Origin: Cryptomeria japonica
Taxonomy: Eukaryota; Streptophyta; Pinopsida; Cupressales; Cupressaceae
DNA length: 64,000 bases
Direction: 5' to 3'
NCBI RefSeq assembly: GCF_030272615.1
Contig: NC_081405.1
Span: 158,021,954-158,085,953, forward strand
Position 1 is the stretch's first letter; each line of letters opens with the position of its first letter. Shown here piece after piece: positions 44,630 to 56,720 of this stretch. A model generated the notes under the pieces. That model did no database searches and had not been told where the DNA came from. It was given only the letters and a program-made list of their open reading frames with translations. The position numbers and the translations under genes were made by a program.

Positions 44630-45436
44630 TATTTATGGTGAAAATGGAAACAACATCAAAAGACTAAATAGATTCAACCACAAAACCCTAGCCTAACAAC
44701 AACAAAGATCCGCCATAGCATATGAAGATTACCTAAGATAATGCAAATCAAATGAAATCACAAAGATTATACCATCACATGTCCAATAGGGTTTGGATCT
44801 CCATTCTTCCTATCTCCATTGATCTTGCTTGATATATTTGCTCTCAGATTTAATGTGTGCACAAGAGCTCAACAAAGAACAGAAATGTGGTTGTAAGTAG
44901 GCTTGATCGCATATGAAAGTTCGAATGCTAGAGTAGTCGGGGAGTCAGCGGGGGTCTGATAATGAAACATCTCCTTATATAGAAGACACTATAAGAAATG
45001 GAGGGATAAGATTGAGAGATGTAAAAGATAAATGGTCGGCTATGATTAGAGGGTAGGTAGAATAAATAATAAAATACTAAGAGGGTAGGTAGAAGAAATA
45101 ATAAAATACTAAGAGGGTAGGTAGTGTAGGAATTAAGAGATGAATGACATGTGTCATAGGTAGAAAAGGTTAATGAATTAATTAAATATAAAAAGATTTA
45201 TCTAATTAATAGAAGAAGTGGGATCAATTAAATAAATAAAAGTATTTTTTTAATTTAGGAAAAGGATAATTGAAATAAATAAATGTATTTATTTAAATGA
45301 GAAATAAGGCTAGAAGAGGATAAATGAATTAATTAAATAAATAAAGATTTATTCAATTAATAGAAGAATTAGGATAAAGTAATTAAATAAATAAAGATAT
45401 TTATTTAATTAGACTGGACAATTTTAGGTGTCTACA
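44630..45436 (-). repeat. 5' LTR of element 1 (807 bp)
   Basis: Homologous to 35922-36697. It is longer because a segment containing AAATAATAAAATACTAAGAG is duplicated near 45,055-45,115. The terminal TG has mutated to TA on the plus strand. Confidence 0.9.
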
Positions 45437-45690
45437 CATATATAATAAGGAAGAGAGAGAAGAGGTAAGGGGAGATAGAGAATAGGAGATCTAGTTCATA
45501 GAGAGAGATGAAACTACGAGGGAAGGAAGATAAAGGTGGATTGATAGGGAGATTCAACTACAGAAGTAGATTTTGAGAGGTGAGATACCTAGATGGGAGA
45601 GAGGGGTGAGATGGGGGTTTAAGGAGGGTGGGGGGGATGCAGAGGTAAACATGAAGGGAACAAGAGAATTGGTGATAAAGGGCATAAAAG
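45437..45690 (+). repeat. GA-rich satellite, continuation after element 1
   Basis: Begins with the target duplication CATAT and continues the unit broken at 35,921 (ATAATAAGGAAGAGAG, GAGATCTAGTTCATAG). It stops abruptly at GGGCATAAAAG, where block copy 2 begins. Confidence 0.85.
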
Positions 45691-46403
45691 TAAATTAATA
45701 TATTGTATATTAATATATTAATATATTGTATATTAATATATTAATATATTGTATATTAATATATTAATATATTAAAAAATGATAGATTAATAATGTGTAA
45801 ATTTAGTTATTGAATTTACTTATTAAAATCGAATATCTGATATAATCGGATATCCAATTTCTGCTGTACAAATTTCAAATTTCAAATTTTGGCTAAGGTT
45901 TGCTTTGGGATTTGGCTTGGAAGTGACAAGCCTAGAAAGTCAACTAAAAAATTGTGTTTTTCAGTATTCCTTGATTTTCCAGACTTTACACTCGTGGTTG
46001 ACGATTTTTTTATAGCCAAAAATGATAAAACGAAAAGATTTTTTTAAGGACATTCTTAGATTTCCAATAATATAAGGCTTGTCTTATTTCGACTTTAATA
46101 AATAATTATTATTTATTTTCTAATTGAATTCTGACAAAAGTCTAGATTGATAGACTGATTAAAAAACACTCATAACATTCAAACAATATAACATTTTTTG
46201 AATCCGAAACATGTGTCGCATCCTATGCTTCATCTACTATAAGGAATTTTTTTAAAAAAAATTGAATCTCATAAAGTTTTGATCAAGTTAAGGTGGTTAG
46301 ACATAGGAGTTTATGAATTTTTAAAAAGATGTAGTAAAAAAATCATAAATAATTATTTACTCTATAAAAAATTATAAAAAACTATGTGTCACATCTGAAC
46401 ATT
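45691..46403 (+). repeat. duplicated block, copy 2
   Basis: Aligns with 33,073-33,743 with scattered substitutions and two extra 28-bp TTAATATATTGTATA units at the start. It then jumps to GCGAGAGAGTTAGAG, matching 34,197 onward, so it has lost about 450 bp relative to copy 1. Confidence 0.88.
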
Positions 46404-48074
46404 GCGAGAGAGTTAGAGATAGGGCTAAGGAGGGAATGGGATAAAGAGTGTGTAAAGAGAAGGGGGGGGAGACCTAGAGAGGGGAAGGAATGAGTAAGAA
46501 AGAGAGGGGGATACCTAGAGAGAGTAGAGAGTGAGGAATAAAGTGAGGGACAAACCTAGAGAGAGAAGGGAGTGAGGAAGAAAGTGAGGTCGAGAGACTT
46601 GGGAATAAAGGACATAGAGGGGAATGGAGGTGAAAGGCCATACGAGGATGAGGGGGATACAAAAGAAAACATGAAGGGAACGAGATAATTAGGGATAAAG
46701 GACGTAGAATGGAAGGGAGATCCTCGAGGCATAAAGGAGAGAGAGAGGTGGGATACTTGAGGATAAAGGATATAGAGGGGAAGGGAAATGAGAGGCCTAG
46801 AGGGGAAAGAGAGGTGGGAGACTTAGGGATAAATGACATAGAGGGGATGGGAGGTGAGAGGCATAGAGGGGAGAGAGAGGTGAGATGAGGGTTTAAGAAG
46901 GGTGGGGGGATAGATAGGTAAACATGAATAAAGTGGTTAGAGACCTAGAGAGAGGAGGGAGTGAGGACTAAATTGAGGGAAAGAGGTGAGAGAGGTAATG
47001 AGATGGGTGTAAGGATGGAGAGGGAGATAGAGAGGGATAGGGGAATAAGGGAATTGTGAGAGCTAGAGAGGGGAGGGATAAAGAAGAGTACAAATATAAT
47101 AATGAAGAGAGAGAAGAGGTAAGGGGATACATATAATAGGAGATCTAGTTTATAGAGAGAGATGGAATTATGAGGGAAGGGAGATAAAGGTGGATTGATA
47201 GGGAGATTTAACTAGAGAGATATATTTTGAGAGATGACATACCTAGAGGGGATAGAGGGGTGAGATGGAGGTTTAAGGAAGGTGGGGGGATACTGAGGTA
47301 AACATGAAGGGAACAAGAGACTTGGTGATAAAGGGCATAGAAGGGAAGTGAAGTGAGAGGTCTAGAGGGAAGAGATAGTTAATGAGGTTTAAGGAGGGTG
47401 GGAGGGATAGAGAGGTAAGCATGAAGGGAATGAGAGACTTGGGGATAAAGGACATAGAGGGGAAGGGAGGTCAAAGGCCTAGAGGGGAGAGAGAAGAGAG
47501 ATGGGCATTTGAGGAGGGCGGGGGGATAGAGATGAAAACATCAAGGGAATGACATACTTGTGGATAAATAATATAGACAAGAATAGAGGGGAGAGGCCTA
47601 GATGAGAGATTAAGGAGGATGAGGGGGATAGAAAGGTAAACATGAAGGGAATGAGATTCTTGGGGATGAAGGACATAGAGGGGAAGGGAGGTGAGAGGCC
47701 TAGAGGGGAGAGAGAGGTGGGAGACATGGAGATAAAGTGCATAGAGGGGAAGGGAGGTGGGAGGCCTAGAGGGGAGGGAGAGGAGAGATGGGGGTTAAAG
47801 GAGGGTGGGGGGATAGAGAGGTAAATATGAATGGAATGAGATACTTTGGGGTAATGGACATAGAGGGGAAGGGAGGTGAGAAGCATAGAGGGGAGAGAGA
47901 GGTGAGATGGGGATTTAAGGAGGGGAGATAGAGAGGTAAACATGAGAGAGATTTAGGGAAAGAGGTGAGAGAGGGAATGAGATGGGTGTAAGGATGGAGA
48001 GGGAGATAGAGAGGGATAGGGTAATAAGGGAATTGTGAGATTCAGAGAGGGGAGGGACAAAGAAGCGTACATAT
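46404..48074 (+). repeat. GA-rich higher-order satellite, second block
   Basis: Aligns with 34,197-35,921 in the same order and orientation, including the GAGATCTAGTTTATAGAGAG landmark near 47,140 and the run-up to the LTR insertion site (GGGACAAAGAAGCGTACATAT). It lacks the long (GA)n run present in copy 1. Confidence 0.88.
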
Positions 48075-48802
48075 TGTTTATGGTAAAAATGGAAACAACA
48101 TTGAAAGACTAAATAGATTCAACCACAAAACCTAGCCTAACAACAACAAAGATCCACCATAACATATGAAGATTACCTAAGACAATGCAAATGAAATGAA
48201 ATCACAAAGATTATACCATCACATGTCCAATAGGGTTTGGATCTCCATTGATCTTGCTTGATATATTTGCTCTCAGATTTTATGTGTGCACAAGAGCTCA
48301 ACAAAGAATGAAAATGTGGTTGTAAGTAGGCTTGATTGCATATGAAAGTTCGAATGCTAGAGTAGTCGGGGAGTCAATAGGGGGTCTGATAATGAAGCAT
48401 CTCCTTATATAGAAGACACTATAAGAAATGGAGGGATAAGATTGAGAGGTGTAAGAGATAAATGGTCGGCTATTATTAGAGGGTAGGTAGTGTAGGAATT
48501 AAGAAATGAATGACATGTGTCATAGGTAGAAAAGGTTAATGAATTAATTAAATATAAAAAGATTTATTTAATTAATAGAAGAAGTGGGATCAATTAAATA
48601 AATAAAAGTATTTTTTTAATTTAGGAAAAGGATAATTGAAATAAATAAATGTATTTATTTAAATGAGAAATAAGGCTAGAAGAGGATAAATGAATTAATT
48701 AAATAAATAAAGATTTATTCAATTAATAGAAGAATTAGGCTAATTTAATTAAATAAATAAAGATATTTATTTAATTAGACTGGACAATTTTAGGTGTCTA
48801 CA
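48075..48802 (-). mobile_element. solo LTR of the element 1 family, TSD CATAT
   Basis: 728 bp, TGTTTATGG...GTGTCTACA, flanked by CATAT at 48070-48074 and 48803-48807. It sits at exactly the same position of the GA-rich unit as element 1 (35,922), so it is best read as a duplicate of the same insertion reduced to one LTR. Confidence 0.93.
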
Positions 48803-50600
48803 CATATATAATAATGAATAGAGAGAAGAGGTAAGGGGAGACAGAGAATAGGAGATCTAGTGCATAGAGAGAGATGAAACTATGAGGGAAGGAAGATAAA
48901 GGTGGATTGATAGGGAGATTCAACTACAAAAGTAGATTTTGAGAGGTGAGATGGGGGTTTAAGGAGGGTGGGGGGGATACAGAGGTAAACATCAAGGGAA
49001 CAAGAGAATTGGTGATAAAGGGCATAGAAGTGAAGTGAGGTGAGAGGTCTAGAGGGGAGAGATAGGTACCAAGGTTTAAGGAGGGTGGGAGGGATATAGA
49101 GGTAAACATGAAGGGAATGAGAGACTTGGGGATAAAGGACATAGAGGGGAAGGGAGGTCAAAGGCCTAGAGAGGAGAGAGAGGGGGGATGAGCGTTTGAG
49201 GAGGGTGGGGGGATAGAGATGTAAACATGAAGAGAACGACATACTTATAGATAAAGAACATAGACAAGAAGAGAGGTGAGAGACCTAGATGAGAGATTAA
49301 GGAGGATGAGGGGGATACATAAGTAAACATGAAGGGAATGAGATACTTGGGTATAAACGACATAGAGGGGAAGGGAGGTGAGAGGAATAGAGGGGAAAGA
49401 GAGGTGGGGGACTTGGGGATAAAGGACATTGAGGGGAAGGGAGGCGGGTGGCCTAGAGGGGAGGGAGAGGAGAGATGGGGGTTTAAGGAGGGTAGTGGGG
49501 ATAGAGAGGTAAACATGAATGGAATGAGATACTTAGGGATAAAGGACATAGAGGGGAAGGGAGGTGAGAGGCGTACAGGGGAGAGAGAGGTGAGAAGGGG
49601 GTTTAAGGAGGGTGTGTGGGGATAGAGAGGTAAACATGAGAGAAATTTAGGGAAAGAGGTTAGAGATGGAATGAGATGGGTTTAAGGATGGAGAGGGAGA
49701 TATAGAGGGATAGGGGAATAAGGGAATTGTGAGATCTAGAGAGGGTAGGGGAAAATAATAATAGGTAAATAAGAATGAAGAGAGAGAAGAGATAATGGGA
49801 GAGAGAATAGGAGATCTAGTTCATAGAGTGATGGAACTACGAGGGGAGGGAGATAAAGGTGGACCGAGAGGGACATTTAACTAAGGAGATAGATTTTGAG
49901 AGATGAGATACCTAGAGGGGAGAGAGGTGATATACCTAGAGGGAAAGAGAGAGAGAGAGGATAGAGACTTAACAAGGGAGAGAGCTCAATGTGAGATGGA
50001 TAGAGGTGGATACCTCGAGAGGTGGGTAATGTGACATGGATGAATATGGATACCTCGAGAGCTCAATGTGAGATGGATAGAGGTGTATACCTTGATAGAT
50101 AGAGAGAGAGGAGGGAGATACCATAATTGAGAGAGGGGAGTGAGATACAAAATGAGAGAGAAAGGAAAAAAGAGAAAGAGAGAGGGAAGGAGAGGTAGAT
50201 GGTTATTTTTTGAGATACTTAGAGATGGTAAAGGTAGATAGGTGAGGGGGAGAGTTCACAAAGAAAGAAAGAGGGGAAATTAGGTAGGGAGAGAATTGGA
50301 GAGGGAGAGAAAGAAACATGTAGAAGGGAAATAGAGGTGATTTACTTTGAGCCTAGAAGGAGGGATCGATAAGAGACACAATAGGTAGAGATAGATATAT
50401 AAGGAGAGAGATAGCTAATGGGACAGGAAGGGATAGTTACTGAGGTAAAGAGGCAAGGAAATATGGTTACAAATGGGGAGAGAATGTAGGAGGAATACGT
50501 AATGATTTAGAGAATCAATGTAAGAGGGAGATGAGGGTAGAGTTGGGGTTAAGGAGGGAATGTGAGGTAGACAGGATGAGAAAGAGAGTTTGAGTGTAGA
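48803..50600 (+). repeat. GA-rich higher-order satellite, third block
   Basis: Continues the unit after the solo LTR, with GAGATCTAG landmarks at about 48,852 and 49,811. From about 49,900 it becomes less regular (GAGCTCAATGTGAGATGGAT, twice) and fades out by about 50,600. No coding region. Confidence 0.85.
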
Positions 50601-51700
50601 TTAAGTTCCAAAAATTGAATTAAACTAACAATGAATGCAAAAATCTTAAACATTGTTTCAATTCTAGACATTTTGCGCTCTCCCTATTTGGCACGCAAAT
50701 ATGGAATTTTTCCAGATGACTAGCACCACATTTGGCACTCACCAAATAGGGAGAGCATCATATTTGGTGTGCACCAAATGGCCTGCTTTGGAAAACACCA
50801 ACCCTATGGGTTGGATTTGCCTTGGGCATCTAACCCAAAGGTTTGGATGACCATTTCAAGCTAGAGACATGTTTTTATTAGAAGATTAAAAATTTTAACA
50901 TATTTTTGGTTGTGCTCTCCGTCAGGTTTGCAGGTGTTTTAATGCAATTAAAAAAGACACCATGGTGAACTTAATCTCCCTCTTAGCTATCCAACCATGT
51001 AATTTATTTCAAATTTTGATTTCGTTAAGTCTTTCATCTATAATTTCTTTTGTTAGTGTGTCTGTTTTTTGTGAAAAACCAACATGCACTATTTTGGGTA
51101 TAGTTTTTTACATGTTCATCAAATTTTGAAGAAACTTACATTTTTAGAAACAAGACTCCATTATACACAATTTGAAAAAAAAATGGTTTTTGATTAGTTT
51201 TCAATGATTTTAGGGGAGAGTACGCTCAAATTTCTATTTTTTAGGATGTGTCCACTTCGAAAATTAGTAAAAAATCATATACTCTTTAAAAAATTAGCCA
51301 AAAAATCCGACATAAACTACAAGGTGTTAGCTAATTTCTCACCAAAGCAATTTTAAAAATTCAAAAAAAGGTTAACATTTTAGGGGGGCCACAACAGATG
51401 CTATGTTATGTTTTTTGCATAAAAATAGGACCACTTTTTGTGGCCCCCCTTTTTGAATCCCTTAATCTCCACCATTTTCAAAATAAATTAGTAGTTTATA
51501 AAGTAGACTCGAAGCACTCTGACTCTTGTTCTTGTTTCATCTTCAAATTTGGACTGTAACTATGTTCAATTTGTCGTCGAAGTTCAAACTTTGCTGATTT
51601 TAGAAAAAAAAAAAGTGGCATCTCAAGACCCCCTTTTGGTACCACAACTTGGTGCACATACCCTAGTTCAAAGACCCATTACATGAATGCACCTCAACAA
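50601..51700. other. AT-rich DNA with two hairpin-forming inverted repeats
   Basis: GCTCTCCCTATTTGG (50677-50691) pairs perfectly with CCAAATAGGGAGAGC (50742-50756), with a 50-base loop. AGGGGGGCCACAA (51382-51394) pairs with TTGTGGCCCCCCT (51438-51450), with a 43-base loop. No gene recognised. Confidence 0.7.
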
Positions 51701-53676
51701 TTAAAACACTTAAAATCTCAACAACCTAACTATTACATTTTTTCTTTGTGATGTAGGATTTCATTATATCCATAGATGCTACTACATCAAACATCCATGA
51801 AAGAGTTTGGAAAAGATGATATAACCATCCTTCTGACTTGAATAATTTAAGCCACGTTGTTGTTTTCCACCAAATTAGGCATCTCTTCAAATCGTCACAT
51901 TTTTTCTTATTTTTCTTTCCACCACTTGTTGGGATAGAGATCTTCCTCCTCTAGTAGTTTATACAACTCTTTTTATAGCTCCTTGAAGGATTAGGAGTTC
52001 TCTTCCACTGAAAATCATCATTACTCTTTACACCATTACTATCACCTGCACATAAATCATTTCAAACATAAATAAAGTTAAAGGAATAAAAATCTCCCAT
52101 AGGTGCTTTCTCCTCTTCGAATTTATATCATTTAGGCATGCATTTCATTTCATATTTTGTGAGGTGGTCTTCTTCTTTTAGCTCAATGTGATGTTGTTAA
52201 CAAAACAAATCCTTTTGGACATTGTCTTTCATACCATAACCGTACATATCTTTACTATCTGCCTCAATCATCCTTTTTTCATTCCTCAGGGAAGTGATGA
52301 TCTTTTACTCTATTTTTCTCACTAATGGAATCCACTATATATTCTTCTAGTTGCTTTTGGTAAGTTGTGTTCTCTAAAACCAATAAATCTTCATCACATA
52401 TGAGGCTCCAAAATATCTCCATCTCTATTGCAGCTTCATCTTCAACATGGTTTGCTTCCACTGCTACAACAATTTGGGCCTCTTCTTGTGATAGGTTGCA
52501 TTCCTTCTCATTACATTCTTTTAACTCCTCTTTCTGCCTTGCAATCTTCAATGCCTTCCCCTTCTTTGGAATAACACAACTCAACGACTCCATCAAACCC
52601 AACTATCTCTTTATCTTCATCCCATTCAACTATTTTGGCTTTCTATCTCTCGGAAGATCTCTTTCAAGCGTTTTTTATCTACTAATATTTTTGCTAACTC
52701 TTCAAGGTATTCTATCTTTCCTCTCTTTAATAGTTCCACTCCTTGTGTAACCTTGACTCAATGAATTTCCTCTCTAATAATGGATCATTCCCACAAGGTG
52801 GATATTTAAATTCACCATTCTTTTTCACCTCCTTGCAACTCTTCAATGCTTTTGATGTAGATTTATTTATCTTTGTCTTCTTATTGTTGCATACCCCATG
52901 ATCTTCCACCATGCACCATAACTCCTCCAACTCAAGATCTAATTGTTGCAGTTCCTTTTCATTGGTCTTTGGTTTTATTTTGTCTTTGTCTTTGTCTTAC
53001 TCGTATTCACATCATAATATGACTCCACAATATATTAACTTTTTTAACCCCAAAAATAGAGTTGCAACTCTATTCTCCTATTCCATTCAAAATGAATGAT
53101 CTATATACAAACATTCTTTTGCTATTCTCCATCTCTTCAAACAAATTATTAAAAATTTAGAAGACACACCTACAAGTTAATTCCCCATACTTTCATGCAT
53201 AACCAATCATCAAATACATAGCTACAACTATTCTTTAACTTGGTGAGATTTAACACATTTTTCCTATCCATAATTCTAATAAGCAATAGTTTTAACTACC
53301 CACACAAAACCAAAACTTTCTTTCCTTCCCCTTGCTTTCAATTTATTAGGGAAACATAAACTCAAAAAGAAATACAAATTCTTTAATAAAATGTAGTAGT
53401 GTAGAGGAAGGAATGACTACCAATTGAGCATCAAAATAGTTATAAAATAATGTTTCTATAACCAAAACTAAATCAGCTTTCATTTCTTTTTGTCATCCTC
53501 TCCGACTCTCTTATCATGTGTGACTTTGCCATTTTCAATGGACCACTTGGTTGTTGTTCATCTTGGGGTCTTCACACACTGATTTCTTCAGCTCAACCTC
53601 ACATCGTATTCATAACACTTATGTTGTCCGAATGAGAACAAAACTCAATGAATATCTCTCAAAAGATCTTTTGTGT
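51701..53676 (-). mobile_element. internal remnant of a minus-strand LTR element, probably Copia-like
   Basis: It lies directly inside the primer site at 53677-53688. Short minus-strand frames (52930-52727 and 52602-52279) encode Lys/Glu-rich peptides such as KINKSTSKALKSCKEVKK and QKEELKECNEKECN. These are too short to assign to Gag with certainty. No reverse transcriptase or integrase motif was found, and no second LTR lies to the left, so the left boundary is arbitrary. Confidence 0.4.
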
Positions 53677-53688
53677 GCTCTGATACCA
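53677..53688 (-). promoter_or_regulatory. initiator-Met primer binding site
   Basis: The minus strand reads TGGTATCAGAGC, the classic plant site complementary to initiator methionine tRNA, three bases inside an LTR-like end. Confidence 0.85.
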
Positions 53689-53691
53689 AAG

Positions 53692-54108
53692 TGATGCAGA
53701 TTTTTCTTAGGTGTTGCAAGATTAGTAATCACATCCTCTACTATACAAAGAAAATTAACTAAATAGAACAAAGAGCAACAAAATAAATAGACTCCATACT
53801 CTAGGAAACCACCATTCTTATTTCTTTATTTTGCAAATTGAAAATTACATCTCAATGACCACCCTCTTACGATTATTGCTATTCCCTTCTTATTCATCAT
53901 TAATTCTAAGTCTAATTACTTAACAGAAAGATCACCCCCCTAATTTGGTTCCTACAAGGCATGTTGAATAACAATAGTTCCAATAGTAATAATTTAGATC
54001 TAATTTTAATTCCTACATAGACTACAAGAAACATCTAGTTAAACTAAAGAATCAACTCCAAATTTTGTGGAGTTAGTTGGCAATCAAAATTGTTCGTTTG
54101 CATCAACA
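53692..54108 (-). repeat. probable 5' LTR of the Copia-like remnant
   Basis: Bounded by TGATGCAG on the left and CATCAACA on the right (TG...CA), about 417 bp, next to a canonical primer site. No partner LTR is present to confirm the outer end, which rests on the terminal bases alone. Confidence 0.6.
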
Positions 54109-54644
54109 AATATGGTTTTGAAGCCATGTTAATGAATTTAATTGCACGAAATTCGTATATTTTTTATTTTTATTGTTTTACCAACCAAAGAAGAACCAAA
54201 AGGGTACTCTATCTATGATGCAATCGTTTAAAATATCATGCTCATTACTTTTAGATTTTGGATTTCATCTATAGTAATTGTCATCCATTATAATGTTCAG
54301 TTTAGATCTTAGAAATACCACTTGACTTTAGAATTGAAATTGTTAAATAGTATTTCATTTAACTTACATATATGCTATTCTTATAATTGCAATGAGTGTA
54401 TTCTTATTGAACTTCCTATAAATGTAAGTGTTGGTAAGTGGTTTCATGCACCTAATTTAAAAATTGTTCTTAATAAAAACTCTTGTTTGCACAACTTATC
54501 AATACAAATTGTTGTAGTAAATAATAGTTGTATCCGAGTGTTGTGCAATAGATTTAGTGTAGCAGATTTGTGGGACTATGTTTTTGACATTATATTTATT
54601 TATTCTTTTCATTGACTTTTTATAATCTTTGGAGGAATAGGAAT
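54109..54644. other. AT-rich spacer
   Basis: A 97-codon plus-strand frame (54322-54615) has no recognised motif and a composition expected by chance. I do not call it a gene. Confidence 0.4.
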
Positions 54645-55040
54645 TAGGAGAGAGGAGCCAGAATGTACACACCCTAACTTTGGGGGTCCACGTGGCACCC
54701 ACAAACCAACTTCTTGTGATGCACATGTAGACCGCTGAGTTGGATACCCAAAATCAAAAGTTTACATCCCAACTAGGAATTTTTCCCAGTCATCGCTGAC
54801 TTGTACTCCAACTAGTAAAAAACATGCCACTTCAAAGCGTCGAATGGAACATGAGAGGGCCCACCCCCGAAACCTGCCACACTTTCCATCCACATTGAAC
54901 TTAATGGCCACGTGGTGATCAACAACTTGCACACCTTACCGACCATATACTCTACCTAATACTCCCGTCGTGACATTCACATTTTAACTATAATGGAATT
55001 AACTACATATCACATCACCTTAATGGGAACTATTGCCTCA
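54645..55040 (+). repeat. G-box-bearing repeat block, left copy
   Basis: Contains CACACCCTAACTTT, CCACGTGG at 54688-54695 and 54908-54915, CATGTAGACCGCTGAGTTGG, CCACTTCAAAGCGTC and GTGGTGATCAAC. It is homologous in direct orientation to 57,649-57,770 (first part) and in inverted orientation to 58,330-58,660 (second part). CCACGTGG is the plant G-box bound by bZIP and bHLH factors, but function here is unproven. Confidence 0.75.
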
Positions 55041-55162
55041 TGTTTTTTTATCACTTCAACTTTCAATACACCAGACCCCTCGCTCATTGTGTCAACGAGC
55101 ATTCATTTCTCTCTTGCTCAAGATTTGTTGGTGGTTTCATCTGTCGCCACAACCCACTCGCC

Positions 55163-55214
55163 ATGGGATGCCTTCAAGCCGACTTCAGAATAGAATGTGT
55201 GCACCCAATACCAG
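55163..55214 (+). other. possible short first exon starting MGCLQADF
   Basis: GCCATGGGATGCC has a good plant start context, and CCAG|GTAATG after 17 codons is a plausible splice donor. It follows the G-box block by about 120 bp, after a leader rich in C and T. No downstream exon is identified, so this is speculative: a promoter-plus-exon fragment, or chance. Confidence 0.25.
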
Positions 55215-55789
55215 GTAATGCATGCATGCATACCCTATTTCACTATGGCTTTTGTCTGGTTTTCCTTTGGTTTTTTGGGGTTTCGTGTTCATTTTTTAGG
55301 TCCCCTTTTTATGTACGTACTCCCTCTCCACCTCCATTTCGCAAGTTTAGAGAAGAATGGAGAGGACAATGGGGATCTTTGTGTAGATGGCAAAATGACT
55401 CTTTTCCCATTCAACCCATGTGAGGATTTATCCTCACTAAGGCTCACAAATTTTCAACTCTTAATGTGCTCTTTTGTTGTTTTATTTTCTTTCGGCATTT
55501 GTCATTTTAGTTTGTTTTTTTTAATTGTTCTAACTATGTGACCTTCCTCAGATTTTGTTTGGATTGTCCCACTAGGGTTGTCCACTTTTTTTTTATGTTT
55601 TTTGAACGCAACATTTTGTGTTCATAAACACAAATACATAGAAAAGGGAATCATACTCCTCTATTCTAGCTTTACTGTCATTTTAATGGTGTCCTCTGAA
55701 TATAATTTTATCTCATTTCATGTATTAATGATAATATTGGGAGTTTTGGTATCAATTTCCAACATCACTATGGTGTAATGGTTTAATGA

Positions 55790-56720
55790 TTTTATTTATC
55801 TACATCAACCTTCCTTTTTAAGGGTTTGAGGGTTTCAATTTCAATGATTCACTCTTAATGTATAAGGGTTCAAATTTTTAATTTTATTGTACAATGTGTT
55901 TGTGGGTTTAAAAGTTGACTTGATTTAGGGATTCACTTGATTTAGGGTTTCAATTTCACTTTTACTGTCAAAGGGTTTGAGTTCTTCTGAATCCATGTTA
56001 AATTTATTGTCATTACAGTGTTTCATTGTGTTCATTGTCTGAGGGTCTACGTCTTCACTATTTTAAAAAGAAAATTGTCTGAGGGTTTAAATTCATGTTT
56101 CATTGTGTTCATTGTTTGAGGGTTTAAATCAATGTGAACACTTTGAAACTACTCCTTGGGTTTCAATTTCTCTTTTACTGTTAAAGGCTTTGAGGGCTTC
56201 TAAATCTATGTTAAATTTATTTGTATATGCAGTGTTGCATTGTGTTCATTGTTTGAGGGTTTACATCTTCACTGTTTTTAAAAGAAATTTGTCAGAGGGT
56301 TTAAATCCATGTTTCATTGTGCTCATTGTCCGATCATTTAAACAATGTGAACACTTTGAAACTACTCCTTGGGTTTCAATTTCAATATATAAGTGTTCAC
56401 ATTTTCACTTTTATTATACAATGGGTTTGAAGATTTCAAAGATGACTTGATTTTGGGATTCACTTGATTTAGGGTTTCAATTTTACTTTTACTCTTAAAG
56501 GGTTTGAAGGCTTCTAAATCCGTGTTAATGTTATTTGCATATGCAATGTTGCATTGTGTTCACATTTTCACTTTTATTGTACAATGGTTTGAAGGTTTCA
56601 AAGATGATATTGGGATTCACTTGATTTAGGGTTTAAATTTCACTTTTACTGTTAAAGGGTTTGAGGGCTTATGTATCACTATTAAAGTTATTGGCATTAC
56701 ACTATTTCATTATATATCTG
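55790..56720 (+). repeat. degenerate tandem repeat of AGGGTTT words
   Basis: GGGTTTCAATTTCACTTTTACTG variants lie near 55,940, 56,158, 56,471 and 56,628. CATTGTGTTCATTGT(T/C)TGAGGG variants lie near 56,023, 56,102, 56,238 and 56,315. The complementary version occurs at about 57,000-57,190 and 57,790-57,890. The 115-codon frame at 56103-56450 is a product of the repetition. Confidence 0.75.

Larger units (their letters stand above)
35922..45436 (-). mobile_element. element 1: complete non-autonomous Ty3/Gypsy element with RT and integrase core deleted
   Basis: The LTRs are 35922-36697 and 44630-45436, with CATAT target duplications at 35917-35921 and 45437-45441. It reads on the minus strand: primer site TGGCATGCCCTGTGGG (44611-44626), a non-coding leader with tandem repeats, one long frame (42016-37898), and polypurine tract CAAAGAGGGGCAAAA (36698-36712). 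The frame covers Gag, a protease region, a non-conserved stretch and then the C-terminal tail of an integrase. Reverse transcriptase, RNase H and the integrase core are missing, so the element is an internal-deletion derivative that could move only with proteins supplied by a relative. A second copy of the same insertion survives as a solo LTR at 48075-48802. Confidence 0.93.

Noticed and set aside
54322-54615. 97-codon plus-strand open frame
   Set aside because: No motif, AT-rich composition and no paralogue in the window; length is compatible with chance.
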